From the NCBI GenBank assembly GCA_038204465.1, contig JBBRCX010000029.1, positions 1-46,373 on the forward strand: DNA of 46,373 bases, given 5' to 3'. Source of the stretch: JBBRCX01 sp038204465 (GTDB lineage: Bacteria > Planctomycetota > Phycisphaerae > Tepidisphaerales > Tepidisphaeraceae). The notes under the pieces were generated by a model, which was given only the letters and a program-made list of their open reading frames with translations, did not search any database and was not told where the DNA came from. The position numbers and the translations under genes are program-made. Of the stretch, positions 17,824-26,427 are shown one piece after another (position 1 is the stretch's first letter; each line of letters opens with the position of its first letter).

Positions 17824-18591
17824 ATGGCTGGAAGGGTCTTACTCGCGGCAATTCTTCTCAGCACCGCTGTCGGGTGCCGGAGCCCTGAAGCGATGAGCCA
17901 GGCAAGTTCCAAAGGCCACTTTGAATCGGACATCGCCACGGTACAGCTGCTGGCGGATGGGCGTCGGGCGAAGCTGCTCAAGGATTTTACATTTGTGGAC
18001 GCTCAGAATCGCAGTTGGGTTGCGCCGGCAGGAGACACGGTAGACGGCGCATCGATTCCACATCTCTTCTGGGCGGTGATCGGCGGGCCGTGGGAGGGGA
18101 AATATCGCTTCGCCTCGATCGTGCATGATCGCTACTGCAACGTGCACGAGGGACGGTCGTGGCAGGACGTGCATCGGATGTTCTACGAGGCGTGTCTCGC
18201 CGCGGGGACCGATGAGCTTCTGGCGAAGATCATGTATGCGGCGGTGTATCACTTCGGGCCCAGATGGGGAGACGAATCGAGAGGCGCAGAAGAGCTGGCA
18301 GAGTTGATCGCGCCGGAACGCAAACGCCTTGCGGAAGAAGCCGAGACCGTGGAATCAGCGACGATGAGATCGCGAAGTCCGCAGATATCTACGAGGGCAT
18401 TTCCCGCGCCCGCAGCGGCGCCGACACAGCGACAACAAGCCGTTATGGTGCTCGCGCCTCGACGAAAAGCGCCGGGCATCCAGATGAACGCCGCTAGCAT
18501 GCCCGCAACGCTGGGCAAATGGGACCGGATCCGCGAGTTCCTGCGCCAGCACCCCGATGCGTCGCCGCAAGACATCGAGCGCCTGCCGTAG
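17824..18591 (+). CDS. DUF1353 family lipoprotein
   Basis: The 255-residue product has a lipoprotein signal (MAGRVLLAAILLSTAVGC, lipobox AVGC with Cys18). The DUF1353 core follows: LLKDFTFVDAQNRSWVAPAGDTVDGASIPHLFW, then FASIVHDRYCNVH and RMFYEACLAAG, including the conserved DGASIP and HDxxC segments. The last 80 residues are a low-complexity Ala/Pro/Arg linker ending in a short basic helix (WDRIREFLRQHPDASPQDIERLP). DUF1353 is best known from phage and bacterial proteins of unknown activity, possibly a hydrolase, given the conserved His-Asp. The ATG at 17824 has AGGAG six bases upstream. Confidence 0.8.
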   Translation: MAGRVLLAAILLSTAVGCRSPEAMSQASSKGHFESDIATVQLLADGRRAKLLKDFTFVDAQNRSWVAPAGDTVDGASIPHLFWAVIGGPWEGKYRFASIVHDRYCNVHEGRSWQDVHRMFYEACLAAGTDELLAKIMYAAVYHFGPRWGDESRGAEELAELIAPERKRLAEEAETVESATMRSRSPQISTRAFPAPAAAPTQRQQAVMVLAPRRKAPGIQMNAASMPATLGKWDRIREFLRQHPDASPQDIERLP

Positions 18592-18737
18592 TCACAGCGA
18601 ACCTGAACGGTGACTCCAGACGCCGCGCGATGGTCCGGCAGAGCACTTTAAGACGCCATTTTCCATCGAAAAACCAGCGGAGTTGATGGTTCAAGGTTGC
18701 AAGCTGATACTGATGGTGGTCGTAGCATTGGAGTGAG

Positions 18738-19592
18738 ATGAAAGTATTGGCGAATTATTACCAGCAGTTCGACGCGGACTTTGAAAGCAACGTGCCCGCG
18801 GAAGGATACGGCGGCTGGAAGAGGACGGAGGTTGAGATCGCAACGCCGCGCACGGCGGTCGTGCTGATGCACGCCTGGGACTGCGGGACGCGCGAGCAGT
18901 TTCCCGGATGGCATCGCGTGGCCGACTTCATCCCGCGGGCGACAAAGATCTGCCGCACGGTGATCCCCGGATTGCTGAGCGCGGTGCGCGCGTCGCCCCT
19001 GCGGCTGATGCACGTGGTCGCGCCGGCAGAGCATTACAAGGACCTGCCGGGCTACAAGCTGGCGCAGCAATACGCGCTGCCCGAGCCGGCGCGGGCGCCG
19101 CAGGTACAGAACGATCCGCTGCTGGAGAAGCTGCGGGAATTCAAGCGCGCTCATTCCTTTCCCGGGTTGCACAACATCGAAGACATTAACCGCGGTTTCA
19201 AAGCGCTGCGTTATCCGAAAGAGGCGGAGCCGCTCGGCGATGAGCCGGTCGTGGAGAGCGGCGAGCAGCTCTATGGGCTGTGCAAGCTGTACGGCATCAA
19301 CCACCTGATTTACTGCGGCTTCGCGATCAACTGGTGCATCTTTTATTCGGCGGGCGGGATGCTGGAGATGGAGCGGCACGGGTGCATGTGCTCGATCGTG
19401 CGCGACGCGACGACGGCGGTGGAGAACAAGGAGACCGCGCGGCACGAGTGGGGCAAAGAGACGGCGCTCTGGCGGGTGGCGCTGCAGCATGGCTTTGTGT
19501 TCGACAGCGCGGATCTGATCGCGGCGGCGCGGGATGCGGCCAATCAGGAGCCGAGAAATGTTTCTGCCGCCGGCGCCGGGCCGCGGAGCTGA
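18738..19592 (+). CDS. Isochorismatase-like cysteine hydrolase
   Basis: The 284-residue protein fits the isochorismatase-like fold, whose members hydrolyse amides or vinyl ethers with a Cys-Asp-Lys triad. TAVVLMHAWDCG carries the catalytic Asp48, and LIYCGFAINWCIFYSAGG holds the nucleophile Cys200 in the usual strand-turn. A later segment, DATTAVENKETARHEWGKE, matches the family helix after the Cys. The insert at residues 100-175 is longer than in small family members. The end overlaps the start of the beta-propeller gene by 35 bases, so the two are translated from one message. Confidence 0.75.
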   Translation: MKVLANYYQQFDADFESNVPAEGYGGWKRTEVEIATPRTAVVLMHAWDCGTREQFPGWHRVADFIPRATKICRTVIPGLLSAVRASPLRLMHVVAPAEHYKDLPGYKLAQQYALPEPARAPQVQNDPLLEKLREFKRAHSFPGLHNIEDINRGFKALRYPKEAEPLGDEPVVESGEQLYGLCKLYGINHLIYCGFAINWCIFYSAGGMLEMERHGCMCSIVRDATTAVENKETARHEWGKETALWRVALQHGFVFDSADLIAAARDAANQEPRNVSAAGAGPRS

Positions 19593-21510
19593 CGTCGCGA
19601 TCCACAGGGGCGGTCCAGGAACATCGAGCCGCATGAGCGCTTCCCTGCAAGAACTTGGCGTCCCGGTGAAGAGCGTGAGCTGGGTGCGGCTGCATCCAGG
19701 GCAGCTGCGCGACGGGTCGCCATCGCTGCTCGTTTCGATGGGACAGGACCACGGCGGGATGTTCGTCTGCGACATCGACTTGAGGAGCGGGCATTGCAGG
19801 CAGTACACGGCCACGATTGAAAATGCGGCGTTCCCGACCGCGAGCTTTCGCAGCGCCATCAGCGGGGTTCTATACCTGGGGTCTACCGGCGCGGGGCATC
19901 TGCACTGCTTCGATCCGGAAGCGCCAGACAAGGGCCTGGCGGACCTGGGGGCGATCGATCCGGAACTTTGCAGTTTTCCCTGTGAGATCGATGAAGGGCC
20001 GGACGGATCGATTTACATCGGGGCGCATCCGGGCGCTTCGCTGACGCGCTTCGATCCGCGGACGAAACAGTTCCAGCGCTTCGGTCGGATGGACCCGACT
20101 GACATGTACTTCTATCCGCGCTGCGGTGCGGACGGAACAGTGGCGGGGATCGTTCGAGTGATACGGCCGCACCTGCAGTTGTTCGACCCGAGGACGGGGG
20201 AGCAGCGGACGGTTGGTCCGGTGTTCGACGCCGCGAGCATGAATGGTCCGTGGAACGAGAAGACCCTGGACCTCGTCAAGGACGCACAGGGAATGCTCTA
20301 CCTCAAGTCGATTGAGGGGAACTTTCGCTTGGCGGGGCTGGAGGCGAGGCAGATTGAGAGCGTGCCGCCCGCGGCGGCGGCGGCGACGCTGCCAGACGGA
20401 ATCGCGCCGAGGTTTCTCGACGAAAAGTCATTGCAGTTTAGGCGCATCGAGCTCGCGAACAAAGAGGGGAACACGCGGGAGCTTTCGCTGGATTGGAAAG
20501 GAGGCGGGAGCAACATCTTCCTGATTCACCAGGGGCCGGACGGAAAGATCTATGGCTCCAGCGCGATGCCGGAACATCTGTTCCGCTGCGAGCTCGATGG
20601 ATCGGGGATGATCGATCTCGGGCAGTGCAGCCTTTCGATGGGCGATGCGTATTCGATGGGGAACGCGGCGGGCAAGCTATACATCGCATCATATCCAGGC
20701 GCGCGCCTGTCGGTGTATGACCCCTCGAAACCGTATCGATTCGGCGAAGATGACGCAGCGAATCCGCGCGATCTGGGACGGATCGACGATGCCGCCTATC
20801 GGCCGAGGGCAATGCTGACGGGGCCGGCGGGGAAGGTGTGGATTGGGTCGATCCCGGACTACGGCACGTGGGGCGGGACGCTGGTGAATTACGATCCCGG
20901 CACGGGCAGATTCATCAGTCATCGGCACGTCGTTCCAGATTGCAGCGTTGTGGCGCTGGAGTGGCTTCCCGAGCTGAAGCAGATTCTCGTTGGAACTTCA
21001 GTGAACGGCGGGAGCGGGACAACGCCGCGGGCGTCGCAGGCGGCGTTCGCATTCTGGGACCCGCTGCGCGATGAGGCGGTTGCGACCGAGACCTTTGGGC
21101 TGGAGAACATTGACGGAATCATGGACCTGAGGCGCGTTGACGGCGGGAATGTCTACGCCGTGATCGTATTTCGGGAACGAAATGGGCGTGAGGAGGTCAG
21201 CTACCGCGCGGAACTGGTACTGCTGGACGTGCGGAACCGCCGGGTAATCGATCGATCGCGGTTTGGGGAGGACGGCTGGCCGCTGGAATTGTCGCTGCGC
21301 GCAGCGAACGATGGATCGGTCTACGGGGCGTGCCTGCCGTATCTCTATCGAATCGCGCCGGGGAGCGCGCGGCGGGAAGTTGTGTGGAAGACACCGATCG
21401 GGAATGTGCGGGATCATGTGAACATTGCGGGGCCGATTGTCGGGGATTCGTTGTATTTTGCGTCAGGGCCGCAGTTGAGGAAGATCGGATTGGCGGGGTT
21501 GTCGTCGTAA
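19558..21510 (+). CDS. Multi-bladed beta-propeller protein (about 650 aa)
   Basis: The protein is built of repeated blades with GxIYIGxHPGA-type strands: GVLYLGSTGAGHLHCFDPE, GSIYIGAHPGASLTRFDPR, KIYGSSAMPEHLFRCELD, KLYIASYPGARLSVYDP, GKVWIGSIPDYGTWGG, SVYGACLPYLYRI. These resemble the virginiamycin-B-lyase/SMP-30-like and Kelch-like propellers of planctomycete catabolic loci. No signal peptide is found, so it is probably cytoplasmic. The ATG at 19558 has CAGGAG seven bases upstream and overlaps the isochorismatase-like gene; the ATG at 19633 (MSASLQEL) is where propeller homology starts and is an alternative. The overlap suggests the two products act in the same pathway. Confidence 0.7.
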   Translation: MFLPPAPGRGADVAIHRGGPGTSSRMSASLQELGVPVKSVSWVRLHPGQLRDGSPSLLVSMGQDHGGMFVCDIDLRSGHCRQYTATIENAAFPTASFRSAISGVLYLGSTGAGHLHCFDPEAPDKGLADLGAIDPELCSFPCEIDEGPDGSIYIGAHPGASLTRFDPRTKQFQRFGRMDPTDMYFYPRCGADGTVAGIVRVIRPHLQLFDPRTGEQRTVGPVFDAASMNGPWNEKTLDLVKDAQGMLYLKSIEGNFRLAGLEARQIESVPPAAAAATLPDGIAPRFLDEKSLQFRRIELANKEGNTRELSLDWKGGGSNIFLIHQGPDGKIYGSSAMPEHLFRCELDGSGMIDLGQCSLSMGDAYSMGNAAGKLYIASYPGARLSVYDPSKPYRFGEDDAANPRDLGRIDDAAYRPRAMLTGPAGKVWIGSIPDYGTWGGTLVNYDPGTGRFISHRHVVPDCSVVALEWLPELKQILVGTSVNGGSGTTPRASQAAFAFWDPLRDEAVATETFGLENIDGIMDLRRVDGGNVYAVIVFRERNGREEVSYRAELVLLDVRNRRVIDRSRFGEDGWPLELSLRAANDGSVYGACLPYLYRIAPGSARREVVWKTPIGNVRDHVNIAGPIVGDSLYFASGPQLRKIGLAGLSS

Positions 21511-21571
21511 CGCGGCCGTGAAGCGGATGCTTACATCCAGCAGCCAGCTCCAGGGTGGAAAGGAGTTTGCA

Positions 21572-22741
21572 GTGCGAATGTTTCTGACCCAGGGGATTGG
21601 GTGGGCGCTGGTGGCGGCGGCGCTGCTCGATGTGTTTTTCACGACGCTCTACGCGCGGCATGGGCCGCTGGTCATCAGCGATTATCTGGGGCGAGGGTGC
21701 TGGGGATTGTTCCGTGCTGTAGCGCGGCGGACGCCCCATCGGATTCGCGACGGCATCCTTTCGTTTTGCGGGCCTGTGTTGATGGTGGTGATCGTGACGG
21801 TCTGGGTAAGCATGATCAACCTCGGGTTTGCGCTGATCATCTGGCCGTTTCTTGGCGGTTCCATTCGGGCGAGCAACGGGGGCGCGACGCCGAGCGACTT
21901 CATCTCCGCGCTGTACATGAGCGGCTACTACATGACGACGGTTGGCAACGGCGATCTTCAGCCGGTGAGCGGATACCTCAAAATGTTGCTGGTGCTGGAC
22001 TCGGCGCTGGGGCTCTCGGTGATCACCTTGACGCTGACATACTTCCTGCAGGTTTATAACGCCCTGCAGGGGCGCAACAGGCTGGCGCTATCGCTGCACC
22101 ACCGGACCGGCGCGACGGGTGACGCGGCTCGCCTGGTTTCCGGTCTGGGCGGCGCCGGCGACTTTGACGGCGCCCGCGCGGAGTTGAGCGACATCGCGGA
22201 GGAATTGCTGGCCGTCTATGAAGCGCATCACTTTTATCCGTCATTGTTGTACTTCCGCTTCCCGGAGAAGCACCACATGTCGTCGCGCGTGGCGTTCATC
22301 GTGATGGAGACCGCGACGCTGGTCCGCAGCGGGCTAAACGAGAAGCGCTATGCGGCGCTGGTCCGGTCCGGCGCGGTGACTCAGCTGTGGGAAGGCGGCA
22401 TGCAGGTGCTGAGCGAGCTGGCCAAGATTTACCTCGGACGGACGAAGATCAACCGGGAAGCCCCGCCCGACGAAAAGGCGGTTCGGGTTTGGCGCAAACA
22501 TTACCACGAGGCGGTGCAACACCTGCGCTCGGAAGGGATCGCAACCATCGAAGACGAACAGGCCGGCGAGAGGAAATACGTAAAGCTTCGCCGGCGATGG
22601 GATCCGTACGTCACCGCATTTGCCAATTACCTGGTGCACGATCTGGAAGAAGTCGAGCCTTCGGAACACTCGAAGGACGGTGGACAGGCCGAGGATTCTG
22701 AGAACGCGGACCTGGATTTGGCCGGTTACCGCAACGCGTAG
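21572..22741 (+). CDS. Two-TM-type ion channel protein (Ion_trans_2 family)
   Basis: The 389-residue product has an N-terminal helix (IGWALVAAALLDVFFTTLY), a second helix (GPVLMVVIVTVWVSMINLGFALII), a pore helix with the filter YYMTTVGNGDLQP (residues 120-132), and a final helix (MLLVLDSALGLSVITLTLTYFLQVYNAL). The filter reads TVGNGD where classical potassium channels have TVGYGD or TVGFGD, so selectivity may be altered. The C-terminal 210 residues are soluble and helical and carry no RCK motif that I can see. The GTG at 21572 is chosen because AAAGGAG stands six bases upstream; an earlier GTG at 21518 has no such site. Confidence 0.8.
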   Translation: MRMFLTQGIGWALVAAALLDVFFTTLYARHGPLVISDYLGRGCWGLFRAVARRTPHRIRDGILSFCGPVLMVVIVTVWVSMINLGFALIIWPFLGGSIRASNGGATPSDFISALYMSGYYMTTVGNGDLQPVSGYLKMLLVLDSALGLSVITLTLTYFLQVYNALQGRNRLALSLHHRTGATGDAARLVSGLGGAGDFDGARAELSDIAEELLAVYEAHHFYPSLLYFRFPEKHHMSSRVAFIVMETATLVRSGLNEKRYAALVRSGAVTQLWEGGMQVLSELAKIYLGRTKINREAPPDEKAVRVWRKHYHEAVQHLRSEGIATIEDEQAGERKYVKLRRRWDPYVTAFANYLVHDLEEVEPSEHSKDGGQAEDSENADLDLAGYRNA

Positions 22742-22995
22742 AGGTAGCTGGTCATGTCGCGCGCATCGGGCTCTTTCACGTGAAGGTCCGGCATCGCGGT
22801 CTTCTCGTCGACCGCGGGCACCTTTCCCTTCACCACCGTCGGCGCCATGGTGATGGTCTCGCCCTTGGTGACATCGCCGACCTTCGTCTTCCACAGCGGC
22901 TTGCCGCTGGTGGCATCGACGACAACCGTGTGCGCGTTCCCGTCGCCGGCGCCTCGATTTCGCGCCCCCAAGCCGTTAAAAACGTCACGCGGCAT
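22726..22995 (-). pseudogene. Remnant of a PQQ-dependent dehydrogenase fused to a cytochrome c tail
   Basis: The frame encodes AHTVVVDATSGKPLWKTKVGDVTKGETITMAPTVVKGKV, which matches a propeller blade of quinoprotein alcohol dehydrogenases (ALDA.TGK.LW.T.....KGET.T.AP.VV.GKV). It then jumps directly to TAMPDLHVKEPDARDMTSYLYALR, the C-terminal helix of a class I cytochrome c (MP.L...EA.D...YL..L). Everything in between, some hundreds of residues including the heme CxxCH site, is missing. The product cannot function. The remnant ends inside the last bases of the convergent channel gene. Confidence 0.65.
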
Positions 22996-23015
22996 ACCAG
23001 CGAGCGGAGCAACCG

Positions 23016-23468
23016 ATGGTCATCGATCGCATCGAGAATTCAGCCCGATACGATGTGCTCGGCAACGGGATCGCCCTCGCGCTGCGCGCCCTGCGCGAAG
23101 GTCATCTGGTCCGGCGCGAGGCGGGCCGCTACGACCTGATGGGCGATGCGGTCTACGCTCTGGTGCAGGCATACGAGACAAAGCCGCGCGAGCAGGGCGT
23201 CTGGGAAGCGCATCGCAAATACATCGACGTCCAGTTCGTGGCCGAGGGCACTGAAGTAATGGCCTACGCCAACCTCGCCGACCTCAAGCCGCGGCAGCCC
23301 TATGACGACGCCAACGACTACGCGCTCTTCGACGGCCTGGGCAGCTTCGTGACCGTCAGCAGCGGGATGTTCACCATCTTCTATCCCGAGGACGCCCACA
23401 TGCCGGGCCTGGCCGCAGCTTCGCCGGAACCGGTCGAAAAGGTGGTCGTCAAGGTGCGCGTAAGCTAG
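23016..23468 (+). CDS. YhcH/YjgK/YiaL (TabA-like) family protein
   Basis: The 150-residue protein has the full-length DUF386 beta-barrel fold typical of YhcH/TabA. Motifs include GEYDL-like REAGRYDLMGDAVYALVQAYETKP, WEAHRKYIDVQFVAEGTEVMAYA and MFTIFYPEDAHMPGLA, the last with the metal-binding EDAHMP region conserved in the family. Family members are linked to sialic acid and other sugar catabolism, where they may act as anomerases, and E. coli TabA also affects biofilm. A GGAGC site precedes the ATG. The neighbours give no sugar pathway context. Confidence 0.85.
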   Translation: MVIDRIENSARYDVLGNGIALALRALREGHLVRREAGRYDLMGDAVYALVQAYETKPREQGVWEAHRKYIDVQFVAEGTEVMAYANLADLKPRQPYDDANDYALFDGLGSFVTVSSGMFTIFYPEDAHMPGLAAASPEPVEKVVVKVRVS

Positions 23469-23664
23469 CAGCATCCCAACCGCAGCGGCCGACCTCATCC
23501 TTCGGACCACCCGCTCCTTTGCGTCGTTCCGCCGATTCAGGTTTCTTCGCTCCCCCAAATCCCAATGCTTCGCGCATCGCGAGCCACCATCGCCACCTCT
23601 TTTCATTATATATTCTTTCTATCGTCCACCCACTGCCGTCTGGTATTTCGGCCCCGCCGCGCGC

Positions 23665-24444
23665 TCAGGTCTGATTTGACAGGCCGAAGAAGAAGGCCTG
23701 CTGGCCGGGATTACGCCCGGTGCGGCGGGGCGGACTGTCGCGGAAGCTCATCTCCAACTCGTCGTTCTCGCGCAGCCACCCGTCGATCAGCCCATACTTT
23801 CCGTTCAATTCATACCGGATGGTGAAGTGCGACAGGTCCCTGGGGTCGGCCTGCCCGGAGAAGAGCCGCAGCCGTCCCGTGCTCGCCACCTGAATGCCGG
23901 TGCTGTAGACGGCTCCCGTCGTCTTCAGCTCAGCGCCGGGACGCCAGCCCGCAGGCACAAAAGCGACCGCGTCCAGCTTGACCGCCCGTTCGCGGCGCGT
24001 CGCGTCCGCCAGGTAGGCGACCACCGCGATCAGCCGGTCCTTGCCGCTGGTGCTGCGCCGGTGATGCAGGAAGGTAATGCCCGCCTCATTACCCCCCATC
24101 GTCTTCCACGGCGCCGGCAGCGCTCCAGCGGGCGCTTGCCAACTGCCCGGGACGTTGGACCGGTTGGCGACGAAGACCGGGCCGTACCCCTCGTTCTTCA
24201 TCAGCCTCGATGCTTCCGCGGGATCATCATCGTAGACCACGCGATCGCGCGGTGCGGCGTAGTCGAGGCATTCCTGCTGGCGCGACAGGTATTTGGATTG
24301 GTGCCACAGGGCGGGACCGAAGTGACCGGCGGGCCAGCCAAAAGCGCAAAGCAGCAGCCAGATCATCCCCCGCCGCCAGTTGCCGCGACGATACCAGACA
24401 GGAAGCGGCGCGTAATCGAGGGTCAGTCTCTTTCCCGCCTTCAT
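23665..24444 (-). CDS. Single-pass membrane hypothetical protein (259 aa)
   Basis: A short cytoplasmic N terminus precedes one membrane helix (GMIWLLLCAFGWPAGHF) at residues 26-42. The outer domain includes RQQECLDYAAPRDRVVYDDDPAEASRLM, GITFLHHRRSTSGKDRLIAVVAYLA, LDAVAFVPAGWRPGAEL and a C-terminal HFTIRYELNGKYGLIDGWLRENDELEM. I do not recognise a named family. AGGAGG lies nine bases before the ATG. It follows the sulfatase-superfamily gene by 103 bases on the same strand and may be co-transcribed with it. Confidence 0.65.
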   Translation of the reverse strand: MKAGKRLTLDYAPLPVWYRRGNWRRGMIWLLLCAFGWPAGHFGPALWHQSKYLSRQQECLDYAAPRDRVVYDDDPAEASRLMKNEGYGPVFVANRSNVPGSWQAPAGALPAPWKTMGGNEAGITFLHHRRSTSGKDRLIAVVAYLADATRRERAVKLDAVAFVPAGWRPGAELKTTGAVYSTGIQVASTGRLRLFSGQADPRDLSHFTIRYELNGKYGLIDGWLRENDELEMSFRDSPPRRTGRNPGQQAFFFGLSNQT

Positions 24445-24547
24445 GAAGGGAAGCCTCCTGCCAATCTATAGAGTAGCAACTCCGCATGAATTCACTAGTA
24501 GATTTTTGGCGACAACTTTAGAACCGCGGAGGACTTCTTCCGCCCGG

Positions 24548-26338
24548 TTATCGCAGGTAGTTCAGCGATCGAAGCTGCCGCTGCGTCTGGGCATCGGGCT
24601 TTCCGGGCGTCGCTTGCCGGGTCGTCGCGCCGTGCCCGCGCCGACGCTCGATGTACAGTCCCGGCGAGTCCGCCTGAAAAGCGCGCCGGTTGAAAGGCTC
24701 CTGCCATTCCGATTCCGGCAGGTTCACGACCGCCGGAAGGGACTGCGGATGGGTTCGACTCCGGCCAAGAAAGACCTGCTCCGGCTTCGTTTCCCCGCTG
24801 AGCTTCAGGTCAACCTTGATCGGCGCGTCCGCCGGCGAGATCTGCAGGTACATCCCCTTGGTCTTGCCGCCGGGGTACGACATCCAGCGGATGCTCCTGC
24901 CGTCCTCCGACGGCTCCACCCCATCGCGCTCGTAGTCCATGTCGATCGGAATGAAAACCAGGAACTGCCCGTCCGGCGCGGTCAGCTTCACCTCGAACTC
25001 GCCGCTGCCGTGCGCGTAGAGCATCCAGTAGTTTTCCTCCGAAACCCACTGGCTCATCAGGCTCGATAGCGGCGCCAGCGCAGCCGCCTGGCCCGCGCTG
25101 ACTTCCGTTTGCTCGTCCGGCAGCTTGTACAACTGCTGCCCCCCCTCGACCAGGTCGTACACCAGCTTCCAGGGCGGCAGGATCAATGTCTTGAGGATGC
25201 GCCCCTCCAGGACTGCCTTGGTCTCACTCTGAACGGCGCGATCCGGTAACGACCCCCCCTTCAGCAGCGGCAGAAGGCTCATGCCTTCAAACGTGGCCGG
25301 CCGCTCTATCCCGCACCGCTCAAGGATGGTTGGCGCAACATCCATCAGCATCACGGGCGCATCGATCGAGGCCGGCTTGCCCTTCAGCGGCGATGGATCG
25401 GACAGGATCAGCACCGTGCGGATCTCCTCGTCGAAGAGCGTCGCGCCGTGCAGCGTCCATCCATGCTCTTCAAACGCTTCGCCATGATCGGAAAACAGGA
25501 CGAGCAGCGTGTCCGGCGGAAGCTTCTCGATGAGCCGCCCCAACTCGTGGTCGAGCCAGGCGATCTCGCCGTCATACGCGGCCTTCAATTGTTCAAGCTG
25601 CTCCGCCGGAAGCTGTTGCTCCGGCGTCCGTCCCGCCCATGCCAACTCATGCGTCCGCGCCCCGCTCAGCGTGTTCTGAAACACCTGCCGGTACGGCTCC
25701 GGCGGGTCATACGGATCGTGCGCATCGTAATAGTGCACAAAAAGAAAGAACGGTTTCTCCGATGCAGTGTTCGGCCGGCTCGAAAGCCAGTCGAGCGCAG
25801 CGCCTGTCATATGTTCACAATCGCCGGATGCCGTGTCGGCTTCGAACTCGCGCCACAGATCGAAGCCGCGGTTGAATCCCCAATGCGCCCGCATCTGACC
25901 GTTGTTGACCAGCGCCGCCGTGGTGTACCCGCCGGCCTTCATCCTCTCGGCGAGCGTCGGGATGGAATCGGAGAGCACTTCATCGATGTTCTCCACCCGG
26001 TTATGCGACGGCAGCATCGACGTCATCAGCGACATGTGCGAAGGAAGCGTCCACGGCGCCTGTCCGCGCGCCCAGTTAAATCGCGCTCCCTTCGCCGCCA
26101 GCGCGTCGATGTTCGAGCTGGTCTTCCGTGAGTAGCCGTAGCACCCAAGATGATCGGGACGGACGGTGTCGATGGAGATGAGCACAACGTTGGGCCGCCG
26201 CGCCGGCGCGGTCGCCACGGCCTGTCGCTCGATCGGCTTAGTCGAGTTCTTCTCAGCGCCGCGCAGCAGGAGGTACGCTCCCGCCGCCAGTGCGAGCAAA
26301 GCAATCGCGATAATCGTCGCCCGCCTCAAGATCACTCC
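24548..26338 (-). CDS. Membrane-anchored sulfatase/alkaline-phosphatase superfamily enzyme
   Basis: A GTG start at 26338 gives an N-terminal anchor (ATIIAIALLALAAGAYLLL). A TTG at 26362 would add eight residues. The superfamily fold is clear: PNVVLISIDTVRPDHLGCYGY (first metal Asp), APWTLPSHMSLMTSMLPSHN, FFLFVHYYDAHDPYDPP, LVLFSDHGEAFEEHGW (last metal site), and MLMDVAPTILERCGI. In true sulfatases the nucleophile motif is C/S-x-P-x-R. Here it is T-L-P-S-H, so no formylglycine can form and Thr would be the nucleophile. This suggests a phosphatase or phospho-/sulfo-transferase-like activity and not a classical sulfatase. The last 180 residues are an extra beta-rich domain. It acts outside the cytoplasmic membrane. 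Confidence 0.8.
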   Translation of the reverse strand, partial: GVILRRATIIAIALLALAAGAYLLLRGAEKNSTKPIERQAVATAPARRPNVVLISIDTVRPDHLGCYGYSRKTSSNIDALAAKGARFNWARGQAPWTLPSHMSLMTSMLPSHNRVENIDEVLSDSIPTLAERMKAGGYTTAALVNNGQMRAHWGFNRGFDLWREFEADTASGDCEHMTGAALDWLSSRPNTASEKPFFLFVHYYDAHDPYDPPEPYRQVFQNTLSGARTHELAWAGRTPEQQLPAEQLEQLKAAYDGEIAWLDHELGRLIEKLPPDTLLVLFSDHGEAFEEHGWTLHGATLFDEEIRTVLILSDPSPLKGKPASIDAPVMLMDVAPTILERCGIERPATFEGMSLLPLLKGGSLPDRAVQSETKAVLEGRILKTLILPPWKLVYDLVEGGQQLYKLPDEQTEVSAGQAAALAPLSSLMSQWVSEENYWMLYAHGSGEFEVKLTAPDGQFLVFIPIDMDYERDGVEPSEDGRSIRWMSYPGGKTKGMYLQISPADAPIKVDLKLSGETKPEQVFLGRSRTHPQSLPAVVNLPESEWQEPFNRRAFQADSPGLYIERRRGHGATTRQATPGKPDAQTQRQLRSLNYLR

Positions 26339-26368
26339 AGACGCACAACCGCCAGATGACAAACCGTC

Positions 26369-26400
26369 AAAGAAGAAGGAGGATCGAGCCTCGATCCTCC
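26369..26400 (-). terminator. Terminator-like hairpin after the 1302-residue gene
   Basis: On the minus strand GGAGGATCGA pairs with TCGATCCTCC (26391-26400 with 26378-26387) over a 3-base loop, followed by TCTTCTTTG. It stands between the large gene and the sulfatase-superfamily gene, which suggests that the latter has its own promoter or receives read-through. The T-tract is interrupted. Confidence 0.55.
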
Positions 26401-26427
26401 GTTCTCTATCTCAAATTCTCGAGCCGG

